In this document: positions 39,222-49,700 of the stretch, one piece after another
Layout: each line of letters begins with the position of its first letter
Position numbering within the stretch: the stretch's first letter is position 1
Assembly: GCA_028551475.1 (NCBI GenBank)
Contig: CM052362.1
Coordinates: forward strand, 21,248,021 to 21,312,020
DNA from: Casuarina equisetifolia
Taxonomy: Eukaryota > Streptophyta > Magnoliopsida > Fagales > Casuarinaceae
Direction of reading: 5' to 3'
DNA length: 64,000 nucleotides
Notes under the pieces: generated by a model
Told to the model about the DNA's origin: nothing
The model's input: only the letters and a program-made list of their open reading frames with translations
Database searches by the model: none
Program-made: the position numbers and the translations under genes

Positions 39222-39904
39222 GTCTCCCTCACCCTCCCTTTCTTGATCGAAATGGCTGCCTTATGTGGACTGCGGTAGTTTAAAACGTTGCGTTTCAGGG
39301 ACGTTTGCAATAAACGACGCCGTTTCATGTCCACCCTTAAAGAATTTTTTTTTGGGTCATTTTTTAGTATAATTACACAAAAGAAGATTCTATTAATTTG
39401 TCACTGAATTAATAAATAATAGACAGCAAAAGTTTTCTGCGCTTTGTTAACATATTTTCTTATAAGCATAGGATTTATGCTTTGAAAACACAGAAAGTAG
39501 ACATTGAAACAACCACATTCATCAAGAGACGTTTGAAAACGCAAAAAGCCTACAGGAAAAGCAGCTCCACCGGCAAGACGCTTTCAACCAAATCACGTCC
39601 TCCATTGTTAGAAGCTTTCCACACTCCCAATCTGACGTGATTTTCCAGAAAGATATACCTAACTTCCTTTTCAAACAACTAAAGAGAATGGGCTTCACCC
39701 TGAACAATGCCACAATTTCATTAACATGGAGATTACATAATCAGATTCCAAATTCCCAGACAAAAGCACATTTGCAAGAATGAACAATGAGAAACAATGA
39801 CGAATTTGGGAGTGGGAGAGAACATCCTGTACAAGATGAACTTATGGAAACCAAAGAGGGTTACATCAACACAGGAATGAATAGGACTAGGACCCTAATG
39901 TTTG
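39222..39904. other. Promoter side of the Cdc14-like gene and 3' flank of Yippee gene 1
   Basis: It carries the upstream region of the minus-strand Cdc14-like gene, with AAACGACGCCGTTT at about 39313-39326, and the 3'UTR of the Yippee-like gene whose stop is at 39905. No other coding exon was seen. Confidence 0.5.
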
Positions 39905-40945
39905 CTACCAGTTCTCCTTGACAATCCTGGACTTCTCCAGTATGAACTTTCCTTCCTTGTACTTCTGCGATGACTCATAAGCTCGTTCATACTTCCACCC
40001 CAACACCTCACGGCAATCAGCACAGTAAATATCAGCAACGGTGTGGAGACCAGTCATGAGATGTCTGTCCTCTTTTGGTCCGACCATGATGTTCATTGCG
40101 TGGGAGAACAGAAAAGCTCGGCCATGTCTTCCCTAATATAACACAATCACGGAAAACAATGTTGGACGCAAAATCTGCCCAAAACTTATCATCAAAAACC
40201 AACACTGACTTCAAAACAACCAGTCAAGAACAAGACAAACAGCCTTGAAAACAACAACAACAACAACAACATCAATCAGCAAAAAGAAAAAGTAAAAAAA
40301 AAATGAATTATTTCTTGGATGATTTGCGATCACGGGGCGATTACTTGGTTATCTCCAAGAATGTTTGGGTCTAACAACCTGTTTATGCCATGGATTGTAG
40401 TAAGTACAGCTAAAGTTGCAGTGTTCCTATTCATCTTGTTTTGGTTGGTGAAGGGCTGAGCTGCTCCTTATGGTGACGGAATGTACTCTGTGCCGGAGCC
40501 GAAAAATTCTCTCAATGTTAATTAAACCTAAAAGATGGAAATCAGTTCCTTCTCTGTTCCTTTTCTTTTGTTCTTTTCATCCTTTATTTGGGTCTTAATT
40601 CAACATAGATCCTCAGGGTTAAATTCCTCAATCAAGGCGTGGTTTCCTGTTTTCCCTTTTGGGTGAAACAGAGAATTGATATATATAATTTGAGAGTTCC
40701 ATTCAAGGGTCCCTCAAAATTTTCCAAGAACAATCTTCTAATCATGAATCTCTAATTTGCGAGTTCAATCTAAGAATTCGGCATAATAAAGCAGAGATAT
40801 GCGGGATATCATGAAAAAGAACGATATGCCGACGATTGAGGAGACTCACCTGAAAAGCCTTGGAAATTATATCATCGTGAAGCGAAACTTGGTTCCCACA
40901 ATTACCGCAGCTGTACAATCGGGGCCCTATAAATTCCGCCATCAA
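39905..40945 (-). CDS. Yippee-like zinc-binding protein, gene 1
   Basis: Two exons, 40850-40945 (CAG|GTGAGT) and 39905-40132 (TATTAG|GG), give 107 residues, the usual length for Yippee/YPEL. The two zinc-binding CxxC pairs are present: YSCGNCGN in exon 1 and [15 protein letters not shown] in exon 2. The family hallmark stretches [12 protein letters not shown] and [11 protein letters not shown] are also present. Yippee proteins are small, conserved zinc-binding folds related to the cereblon thalidomide-binding domain; their plant role is unclear. It may start at the first or second Met (MMAEF). It is the most diverged of the three copies and shares neither the alternative first exons nor the tandem unit of genes 2 and 3. 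Confidence 0.93.
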
Positions 40946-42012
40946 TCAACAATTCAGCTCCAGCTACCAATCTGCCACCCAAAAAGCCGAGAAACAGAGA
41001 ACAAAAATTAAAAACGTGAACAGGAAGCTTAAAAAGCTGGAACCCAATTTACAGTACAGCTCTGTAAGAAACCCCATGGATGAAGAAGAAGGAAAGCTAA
41101 TCTCCTTACCTACAACAAGCTCAGTGATGACCCAAAAGTCTGAAACAAAGAAGGATAAGAACAACGGGCCGTGTTGGCGTGCAAGATTATACCAGAGTGG
41201 TTTACAAGGTTAGTGAACGATTCCTCATAATATATTGAGTTTTAAGAAAGAAATGGGTCTGATGGAGACAGGATCTTATTAAAAGTAATCAACAAGGACA
41301 CTGGAAAATTCAATTTTGCAATTCTTGGAAATATGATAAAGTGGAAAAGAACCCATTGAAAAGGAAAAGTTAAAATTTCGAGATAAAACCTAATACAGAA
41401 GCGGCATAGGAGAACACATCCTCTGAATGAATATGATAGTGTCCAAGGGACAAGAACCTGAGCTGGAGAATCAAATATTTAATAATGGATTCTTCTTTGC
41501 TTACAGCGTGAGAATTAGAACTTGTTCTATTTAACTACCAGTTAACCAAGGCAACAAAGTAATTAAGACACGACATACATGCAAAATAATTTCTCGATCC
41601 TTCTTTTCTTTCAGTGCTAACCCGACCACCTTGACTTAGACTGATTGCGGTCGGTTGCCCCAGGATTTGGACACTCGACGTTGCTCTGCAATGTTTTGGG
41701 CTTAGTGATGACTTAGTTGAGGGACTAAGACTCACGAGCGCACCTACCGCCGCTTTGACGCGTCGACTTCGAACACTGTGACTTTTTCTGTAACGGCGAC
41801 TGAGAAAGTAAAAGTTTTCTTCCTGAGCTCGCGGTAATAATTGTTTTCATTTCTCCAGATTAAAGGTTCTGCATTCAACCTGCAGAACTCTGTGGGCAGG
41901 CAACAGTAAGAAAACCATGGGCATGTCGAAGGAAAACAAGGGAGAATCCCATTGAGTAGCATGCGGACAAAGGTCCTACTGTAGATATAAATGTTTTTAT
42001 TTTATTTTATTT
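40946..42012. other. Upstream region of Yippee gene 1
   Basis: The promoter side of gene 1 lies at the left. No further exon was recognised. The region ends at an ATTTT-rich tract just before the tandem unit begins. Confidence 0.45.
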
Positions 42013-42174
42013 TGAAACTGATTTACTTTTTCTATGATATGAACCTTAGATTTATCTATTTCAACTCTTTAAGTTGAACTTTTTGAACGACCATCTGAAG
42101 GCTCATTTGGGTCATCATAGATGGGAGAAGGTTCATGATATTAAACACCAAAGCCAGAGTCAGATCAAGGACAA

Positions 42175-42750
42175 ACTTTCAACCCACATGTGAAGGGATT
42201 GAATTTGTTCAACCCACCTTTGCTGATTTGAATCTTCATCAAATCCGCCGAATAGTCAGGCACCACAAGTGTCCTATCTCTGAAAGACTTCAACCAAGTA
42301 AAAGGCTGTGTGTAATGCTCACGTTGTCAATTTCCAGCACCATGGAAAATTCCAAGACGTTTGAGTAAAAGGTATATCACGTGCTTCTGCCTACTTTGCT
42401 TGACAAATCTATGTGACAAGAAAACTGCTTTTCATTTGATTTGGTGACTGGCAAAGTGGAGAAAAAGAAAAGCCTTCACATTTTTTGAGAGACCACGTTT
42501 TAGGAAGGACGTGGGAAGTTCTGTTCCAATCCCCAGTTTCCAGAGCAATTTCTGTCATCTCCTTGACAGTTTGTTCAGTCCTGAGGAAATGAAATACTAT
42601 TCTTATTATTTGATCTTGAGTTCCAAGTTTCAAATACAAGCATACTGGAGCACATCTTAAGAGCAGCACATGGGTGGCTAACTTGCTTACAATAAATCCC
42701 GGACAAGGAAAACAAGGGCCTTCCTAATGATGGAATTATTACTGATATTG
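42175..42750. other. Segment present in unit A only
   Basis: Compared with unit B, where the sequences flanking this segment are joined near 44820, this is either an insertion in unit A or a deletion in unit B. I saw no terminal repeats or target-site duplication. Confidence 0.7.
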
Positions 42751-42766
42751 GATAATAAGAGTGGGT

Positions 42767-43981
42767 TCATTGATATTCCTTGGCAAGCTTCGCTCTCTCG
42801 ATTATGAACTTCCCTTCCTTGAACTTCTGTCTTATCTCAGAAGCTCGTATGTATTTCCAGCCTAGTATCTCACCACAGTTGCTGCAATAGATTTCGGCAA
42901 TGGTGAACACACCGGTTATAAGCTTCCTGTCCTCATTTTGTCCCACGATGATGTTCATTGCATGAGCAAACAGGTAAGCTGGCCCAGATTTTCCCTGAAC
43001 GAAGTAATGGAACAAAAAAAAAAAAAAAACCGTCGGGGACATATCAATATTGCTCAGAGATATGGATAACGTACATGGAGAAATGAAGCCACAAATTTTG
43101 AAGAGAGCGTGGTGTGGGCAAAGCAGCTGTCCAGATAAATCTTCAACAGAAAATCATTTAGATTACTATATTATCTTTCCCTATATCTTCAGAGTCTGGT
43201 TCCTGATCCCAGATCCAAGGACCTATTTTTTGTACTTCAATCTATACGTTTCAGGCAGTGACTAGAATCAATCATATATGCATTAGAGAGAAAATCTACG
43301 TTACTATTACGAAGAAAATCTCTGGAAATCAGGTCGCTGCGTCGGGGAAGAGGATTTCACCAATTTCTGCAGCTGAACACAGGTGGTGTTGAGTTCTGAC
43401 ATCGATCTCAGAACTTTTGACCGGAGGATCAGCGTTCAAAGTACAGGATGAAAACAAAACCCTGACCCAAAGTGCAAGTTTGAGGTACTTGGATCGGGTT
43501 TGATCGAAGGTAAAGTTTAGAGAGTTGACTAACAACAAACTTGGAAAATGAACGAAACTTTCAGAAAAAACAAGGGTAGTTGAAGAAAGATTAATCCAAA
43601 CGCCAATAAGTAAATTTTACAAACTGGGGGGAGGGCCATCATCGCTCCAACACCATATAAAAAGCGAGCTTAATTTCCTTAAAAGGTAAGAATAACACTA
43701 TTAATAAAGCAAGAAACTAGACATCCGAAACCGAAGTAGGACAATCCCTACTGTTTTATTTCCATCAAAGAAGATTTCCCTTGGAGAACGGACACTGTGA
43801 TTAAATACTGATTTCTAAACATGATTAATAAAAAAAGATGAACCAAAATGTTACGAAGAAAGTTTTAGCAGAATGAGCTGAAATTTACAATATACTGTTT
43901 GGAAAGAAGCTCAGAGCGAAGGGCGAGCGGATTTTGACAGTTCCTGCAGCTGTAGAGTGGCAGACCAGCGAAGCTCGTCAT
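42767..43981 (-). CDS. Yippee-like protein, gene 2 (uses first exon 1b)
   Basis: Exon 1b (43889-43981) starts at the ATG at 43981. It encodes exactly 31 residues (MTSFAGLPLYSCRNCQNPLA...) and ends in ATT|GTAAAT. Exon 2 (42767-42994, after GTTCAG|GG) encodes 75 residues with IYCSNCGEILGWKYI and the tail RAKLAKEYQ. The joined protein is 106 residues with both CxxC pairs, the same exon phase and the same exon-1 length as gene 3. The nearer, homologous exon 1a inside this 894-bp intron is degenerate. The model rests on homology with gene 3 and on splice motifs; whether the GTAAAT donor is used needs transcript data. Confidence 0.8.
43328..43402 (-). pseudogene. Decayed Yippee first exon 1a in unit A
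   Basis: It aligns with the intact exon 1a of gene 3 (45340-45432) from the ATG at 43402. Relative to that copy it has a 2-bp deletion, a Cys-to-Trp change in the CxxC motif followed by a stop in the ancestral frame (TGTCGA to TGGTGA), and loss of the AAG|GTGAAC donor. It cannot encode the first exon of a Yippee protein. Confidence 0.85.
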
Positions 43982-44834
43982 CGGTCCGAAACCTCAAAAT
44001 AAAACTAGAAGAAACCTCAACAAAAGTTGAAAGCCTATAACGATGAATTAAAATCCTCGAACTTGAAGGACGATCCTGATCTCTGCTCTGAAAGTGAGGA
44101 ACTACAACTTGGGGTGCTAAATATAAGAAGGGCAAGATCAGGGCAACTATTTCAAAGCGTGAGGGCACAAATATTCTGAAGACGAACAGTCTTGCGCGTG
44201 GGAAGAAAAAGGAGGTCGAAAAAGATAAGGTTCGGTGGGGTGGGGACAGAGAAAGAAGACAATGTAAGAGCCTGCTTGTATATCAATCCACGTCCCAAAA
44301 CCACTATGTTCAGCAGGAGGTCCACATTTGTACTTTTCCTAAGATAGCTTGCAGGCCAAGGCATTCCCTCTTGTCGTATCATCTCCAGATTGACATCTTT
44401 TCGTATGGAATATTTGGAAATGACCCACTACAGACTGGTAGGTAAGTAGAAGGTTACAACTTTCTACAAGTGGCAATCTTTTTCTCTCGTGACAAACCCA
44501 CAAAGTCTAGCAAATGCACCAAGGGAGAAATTGATGGTGCTAAAACCCTTTTGATTGTTCAATCAAATTTATTATTTATTTCTTTTGTGAATAATGCTGG
44601 AGCATACACAAAGAGCAAAAAGTACGTTTTTCTGAAACTGATTTACTTTTTATATGATACTGAGCTTAGATTTAAGTATTTCAACTCTTTAACTTGAACC
44701 TTTCGAACGATCATCTCAGAATGTTTCTGAACCATCATCTCAAGGCTCATTTGGGTCACCATCCATGGAAGCAGGTTCATGATATCAAACACCAAAGCCA
44801 GAATCAGATCAAGGACAATCAGATTAAGAGTGGC

Positions 44835-45432
44835 TCATTGATATTCCGTGGCAATCTTCGCTCTCTCCATTACAAATTTCCCTTCCTTGAACTTCTGCCC
44901 TAACTCAGAAGCTCGTATGTATTTCCAGCCCAGTGTCTCACCACAGTTGCTGCAATAGATGTCAGAAATAGTGAACACACCGGTTAAAAGCTTCCTGTCC
45001 TCATTTTGTCCCACGATGATGTTCATCGCATGAGAGAACAGATAAGCTGGCCCCGATATTGCCTGCACGAATTAACCAAACAAAAAGAGAAAGGTTGGGA
45101 CATATCAATATTGCTCAGAGATATTGATAACATACATGGAGAAATGTAACCACAAATTTTGAAGAGAGCGTGGTGCCGGCAAAGCAACTGTCCAAATAAA
45201 TCTTTTTCCTGTATCTTCAAAGTCTGGTTCCTGATCCCAGATCCGAGTGCCAATTGTTTGTACTTAAATCTAAACGTTTGAGGTGGTGACTAGAATCAAT
45301 CGAATATGCATTAGAGAGAAAATATACGTTACTGTTCACCTTAAAATTTTTGGAAAGCAGGTCGCTGCGTAGGGCAAGAGGATTTCGACAATTTCTGCAG
45401 CTGAAAACAGGACTGGCGTTGAGTTCTGCCAT
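44835..45432 (-). CDS. Yippee-like protein, gene 3 (uses first exon 1a)
   Basis: Exon 1a (45340-45432) encodes 31 residues starting MAELNASPVFSCRNCRNPLA, ending AAG|GTGAAC. Exon 2 (44835-45062, after CGTGCAG|GC) encodes 75 residues: [35 protein letters not shown] and the tail AKIATEYQ. The total is 106 residues with both zinc CxxC pairs. The intron is only 277 bp. Exon 2 is very like that of gene 2. A second first exon (1b), homologous to the one gene 2 uses, lies 0.4 kb upstream but is decayed. Confidence 0.92.
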
Positions 45433-45821
45433 CGAATTCTGAACTTTTGACTGGAGGATCAGCGTTCAAAGTACAAGATGAAAAGAAAACCCTGACCCAA
45501 AGTGCAAGTTTGAGGTATTGGGATCGGGTTTGATCAAAGGTAAATTTAGATCGTTGAATAGCAACGAGCTTGGAAAATAAACGGAGCTTTCAGACAAAAA
45601 AGATGGGTAGTTGGTGAAAGACTAATCCAAACGCCAATAATTACATTATTTGATTGACCAAGGTCTCTCTCATGCTTACCTACCGTTTGCTTCTTAGTAC
45701 AACAATCCATAGTTTTCTTTCCATCAAAGAAGGATTTCCCTTGGAGGACGGGCACTCTGTGATTAAATACTGACTTCTTTGACCATAACTAATAAAAAAA
45801 GATGAACCAAAATGTAAAGAA

Positions 45822-45886
45822 GCCAAGAGCGGATTTTGACAGTTCCTGCGGTTGTAGAGGGACTGACCAGTGAAGCTCGCCCTTGG
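45822..45886 (-). pseudogene. Decayed Yippee first exon 1b in unit B
   Basis: Homologous to the intact exon 1b of gene 2 (43889-43981); the block CGCAGGAACTGTCAAAATCC is shared nearly unchanged. The start codon is changed (ATG to AGG), the first Cys of the CxxC pair is Arg (TGC to CGC), and the 3' third with the donor is missing. Confidence 0.85.
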
Positions 45887-46472
45887 TCGGAAACCTCAAA
45901 ACAAAACTAGAAGAAACTTCATAAAAAGTTGAAAGCCTATTTTTAAAAGCCTATGACGATGAATTAAAATCCTCGTACTTGAAGGTCGATCCCGATTTCT
46001 GCTCTGAGGGTGAGGAACTCCGACTTGGGGTGCGAACCATAAGAAGGGCAAGGTCAGGACAACTATTCCCAAAACGGGACGGCACAAGAGGAAAGGGTCT
46101 CGGGCGTGGGAAGTGAAAAGAGGTCGAAAAAGATAAGGTTTAGGGGCAGGGAAAAGAAGACAACAAAAGAGCCTGCTTGTGTCTCAATCCACGTCCTAAA
46201 GCCACTTTGTTCAGTAGTAGGCCGCGAAGCATTCCCTGGTCAGGCCAAGGAATATTTGGAAATGACCCACTACAGACTGTTCACGACCCAGATAAGCAGA
46301 AGGTTACAACTTTCTACAGTGGCAATTTTTTTCTCGTGACAAACAAATAAAGTCTAGCAAATGCACCAAGGTAGAAATTCATGGTGCTAAAACCCTTTTG
46401 ATTGATTCAATCAAATTTATTATTTATTTTTTGAGTGAATAAGGCTGGAGCATACACAAAGGGCAAAAAATA

Positions 46473-46793
46473 TGGAGGACTATTTTCTATAAACACCATT
46501 TATCTAATGTAACACTGTTCTCGAGCGTTTGAAAGAAAGAAAGGTTGTATAGATGTATTTTAAAAAAGTTTTCGTATTTCTTAAGATACAACTTCTCTTT
46601 ATCTTAAATTGCCATTTTTGGAGTGAAATTGAAGAACTTTACCTAACAAGACAGAGAGAAAATACGACGCTGAATTGCTCGCGCAGCTCCGCACTTTGAA
46701 GCCTACCTCTTTTCTGATCCTGTCCGAAAAAATCACGTTATTTCTCTCCCTTTCCTCTCTTTCTCTAAGGGTTTCTCTTTCTCTCTCTATAAT
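46473..46793 (+). promoter_or_regulatory. Promoter and leader of the RRM gene
   Basis: The short upstream region of the RRM gene ends in a CT-rich leader (TTTCTCTCCCTTTCCTCTCT and similar, to 46790) just before the ATG at 46794. Confidence 0.5.
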
Positions 46794-49700
46794 ATGGCGG
46801 ACGGTTACTGGAGGTACAGCGATTCCCGGCAGCCTCAGTCGCAATCGATCTCCCAGATTGTCGGGAAACGCTCTCGCTCCGACTACGGTACGAGCTAGTT
46901 GCCTCGGATTTGCTTTTTCTGGTTCTTTTACTGCTGTGTTATGAAATTAGGGTTTTTGATGAATTCTATTTGCTCTGTTTCTTTCCGACAAACTGGAAGA
47001 AACAGAAGGGGGGATAAAACAAGTAAAACGGGATTAAGTGAAGTTTCTACTCTCGAACGTTAGATTTATGCAGAGAAATAGAGTTTTTAGTTGAAAAAAA
47101 ACATTGGGGGTTGATAATACCGGAAATCTGTTATAAGAAAATTCTTATCTTCATTTTCGAAGCAACTAAGCGGAGGTCAAGATTCTTGCTGAAATGGGTT
47201 TCTCTTATTTCTTCAGATTTCGTCGTTTTTAGACATACTTCGTAGGTTTTCTTTGGTATTCACTTTTTTCAAGTATCACTGTCTGAGCTGTTTGATATCT
47301 GAAGTTACTGTATTGCCTGGCCTTTTTTTGAAATCATTGTTCGGAATTAATCCTGCGTACGATAATGGATGATTAAGTACTAGATCTAATTTCAGTATGA
47401 TAATGGATGATTAAGTACTATACCTTTTAAGGCTCAAATGATTAATATGCTACGATTTGATGGATTCTTATTGATACAGAGATAGATTGATCCTGTTAAT
47501 ATTAGAAATCCATCATGCGCTGAAGGACCACGACTTTGTGTGCATTTTGGGTATGTGGGGTATCTGTTGACTACCGTTGACTGGTTTATCATCTTGATGG
47601 TTCATTACAAATCAATACTGGCCTTTATATTATTGATTTGCTCCTTTCTTTTTGCTAGTAAGGAGTAATAGAATTTACTTGGAAGAATGTTGTTATCTTG
47701 ATCTCAAATTGGTATAAAGCAAGATTGCAAGAAGCTGTTAATATTATGCAGCTTATGTTCTGGATCACATGATTTGAGTGTTTGGGATTCAAAGTCATTG
47801 TATATCAAGGTAAAAGCATTTTGACTGGTACCTAGGACATATACGCAGATCTTCTTGTCTATTACATGTCATTTGGAGAATAGATTAGAATGCATACTCC
47901 GTGCATTCTTGTTGGATTAGCTTTTCCCTGCAAATGTATTGCTTGTAATTTCTCCTAGTAACTTGGTTAGTTGGACGGCTTCAAGGATATTTGGTTCTTA
48001 TGGTCGAAATCTTATCTAATGCCGTTTTCATGGGAAGCCATTTTTAGACTGGTTGGTGCCTTTCCAACATAAATTAGTTTGGGGAAGGATCATGTCTTGG
48101 TGCAATCGACAAGAGAAATAAGGACAACATAGGAAACTACTTGAGTGAACGTGATAGTTGATCTTGTATTTTGGGGAGTCATGAAAGAATAAGGTGCCAT
48201 TTTGTCTTGTCAACTTCTAAAAGTAGGCTGTTACACTGCCACATTGCTATTACCTCTACATGTAAGTAATTCCATTTCAGGTCATAGATGTACCTTTTAT
48301 ACTGGGGGGTCCCTCTGGCCTATTTGTAATTCTGTTACCATTCAAGAGAACAAAAGGATAACAGAGAAAGGGATGAAGGTTCTACTCAGTTTTTGTAGAG
48401 GATGGGTAACCTTAGATGTGCTCTTCTATGAACTGCATTTATATTAGCTGAGATATTTAATGGTCCTGCCACTTAGCTCTTTTTTTTTTTTTTTTTTTCT
48501 TTCTCAATTATTATAGAGAAGTAAAAAGGCATTAGGCATAAGGGCTGTAAGATTCCCCTTTTAGGCTGAGGAATAGAAAGATGTACTAGAACCTAAACAA
48601 TAGGGAATTTCTTTAGTAAGGGTTTATAACATTTATGTGATGTGTAGAAAGAATTTAATTAATTAGAGTTTATTTCCATACACATTTGTTATCTGTGTAT
48701 GAGATGTTATTCCAGCCCTCTGGTTTTGTGACCAAAATCATGGCTTTGTTTCTTATTTTTAAAATTTCATCTTTACCTAAAAATTTGGGTTTCTGCATAG
48801 TTGGTGATATCATTGTCACTTAGCACTTGCTAGATCTCATCATGGATGATGTGGTAGTCTTTGGCAGTTGTGGTGATCGGATTATTTGAGAGATCAACAA
48901 ATCTTATTAGGATATTCATAATGGTTACGAATAAGCTCTAGGACTTGTCTCTACCAGTTTGATTTCCACATAAAGTTATGTGCTCTTCTTCTGCCTTTAG
49001 AGTCATATAGCATAGCATGTTACTCCTTTTCTCTTATATTTTGCCTCATTTAATGAGAGTATGTGCTTGATCTTGAAGATGTCCCTAGTGGTCTTTGGCA
49101 GTTGTGGTGATCAGATTATTTGAGAGATCAACAAATCTTTATTAGGATATTCATAATGGTTACGAATAAGCACTAGGACTTGTCTCTACCAGTTTGATTT
49201 CCACACAAAGTAATGTGCTCTTCTTCTGCCTTTAGAGTCATATATCATGGCATGTTGCTCCCTTTCTCTTATATGTTGTCTCATTTAATGAGAGTATGTG
49301 CTTGATCTTGAAGATGTCCCTACTGGTCTTTGGCGGTTGTGGTGATCAGATTATTTGAGAGATCAACAAATCTTTATTAGGATATTCATAATGGTTACGA
49401 ATAAGCAGTAGGACTTGTCTCTACCAGTTTGATTCCACACAAAGTTATGTGCTCTTCTTCTGCCTTTAGAGTCATATATCATGGCATGTTGCTCCCTTTC
49501 TCTTATATTTTGTCTCATTTAATGAGAGTATGTGCTTGATCTTGAAGATGTCCCTAGTGGTCATGAGCTGCCCAGTTATTATGCTCGTGATGATGATAGA
49601 GGAGCAATTCGTGGAATTAGAGATACTGACTCCATTGGAGCATCTTATGATCGTTACCTTCGCAGTGCGGTACTGAGTTGTTTTCGATCTTTTTGTTTGT

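Larger units (their letters stand above)
42013..44632. repeat. Tandem unit A (Yippee gene 2), about 2.62 kb
   Basis: This directly abuts unit B, and both open with TGAAACTGATTTACTTTTT. Matching landmarks in order are the CATCTCAAGGCTCATTTGG-type segment, exon 2, exon 1a, exon 1b, and a far-upstream stretch with GTCTAGCAAATGCACCAAGG and GCTGGAGCATACACAAA. Unit A carries about 576 bp (42175-42750) that unit B lacks. Confidence 0.9.
44633..46472. repeat. Tandem unit B (Yippee gene 3), about 1.84 kb
   Basis: The direct repeat partner of unit A, in the same orientation and order. The right limit is where matching to the unit A end (GCTGGAGCATACACAAAG, then GCAAAAA) stops. By eye, divergence between the units is moderate, so the duplication is not very recent. 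Confidence 0.88.

Noticed and set aside
43911-44168. An 85-codon minus-strand frame with a look-alike at 45896-46087
   Set aside because: It is the wrong frame across Yippee exon 1b. The similarity between the two comes from the tandem duplication.
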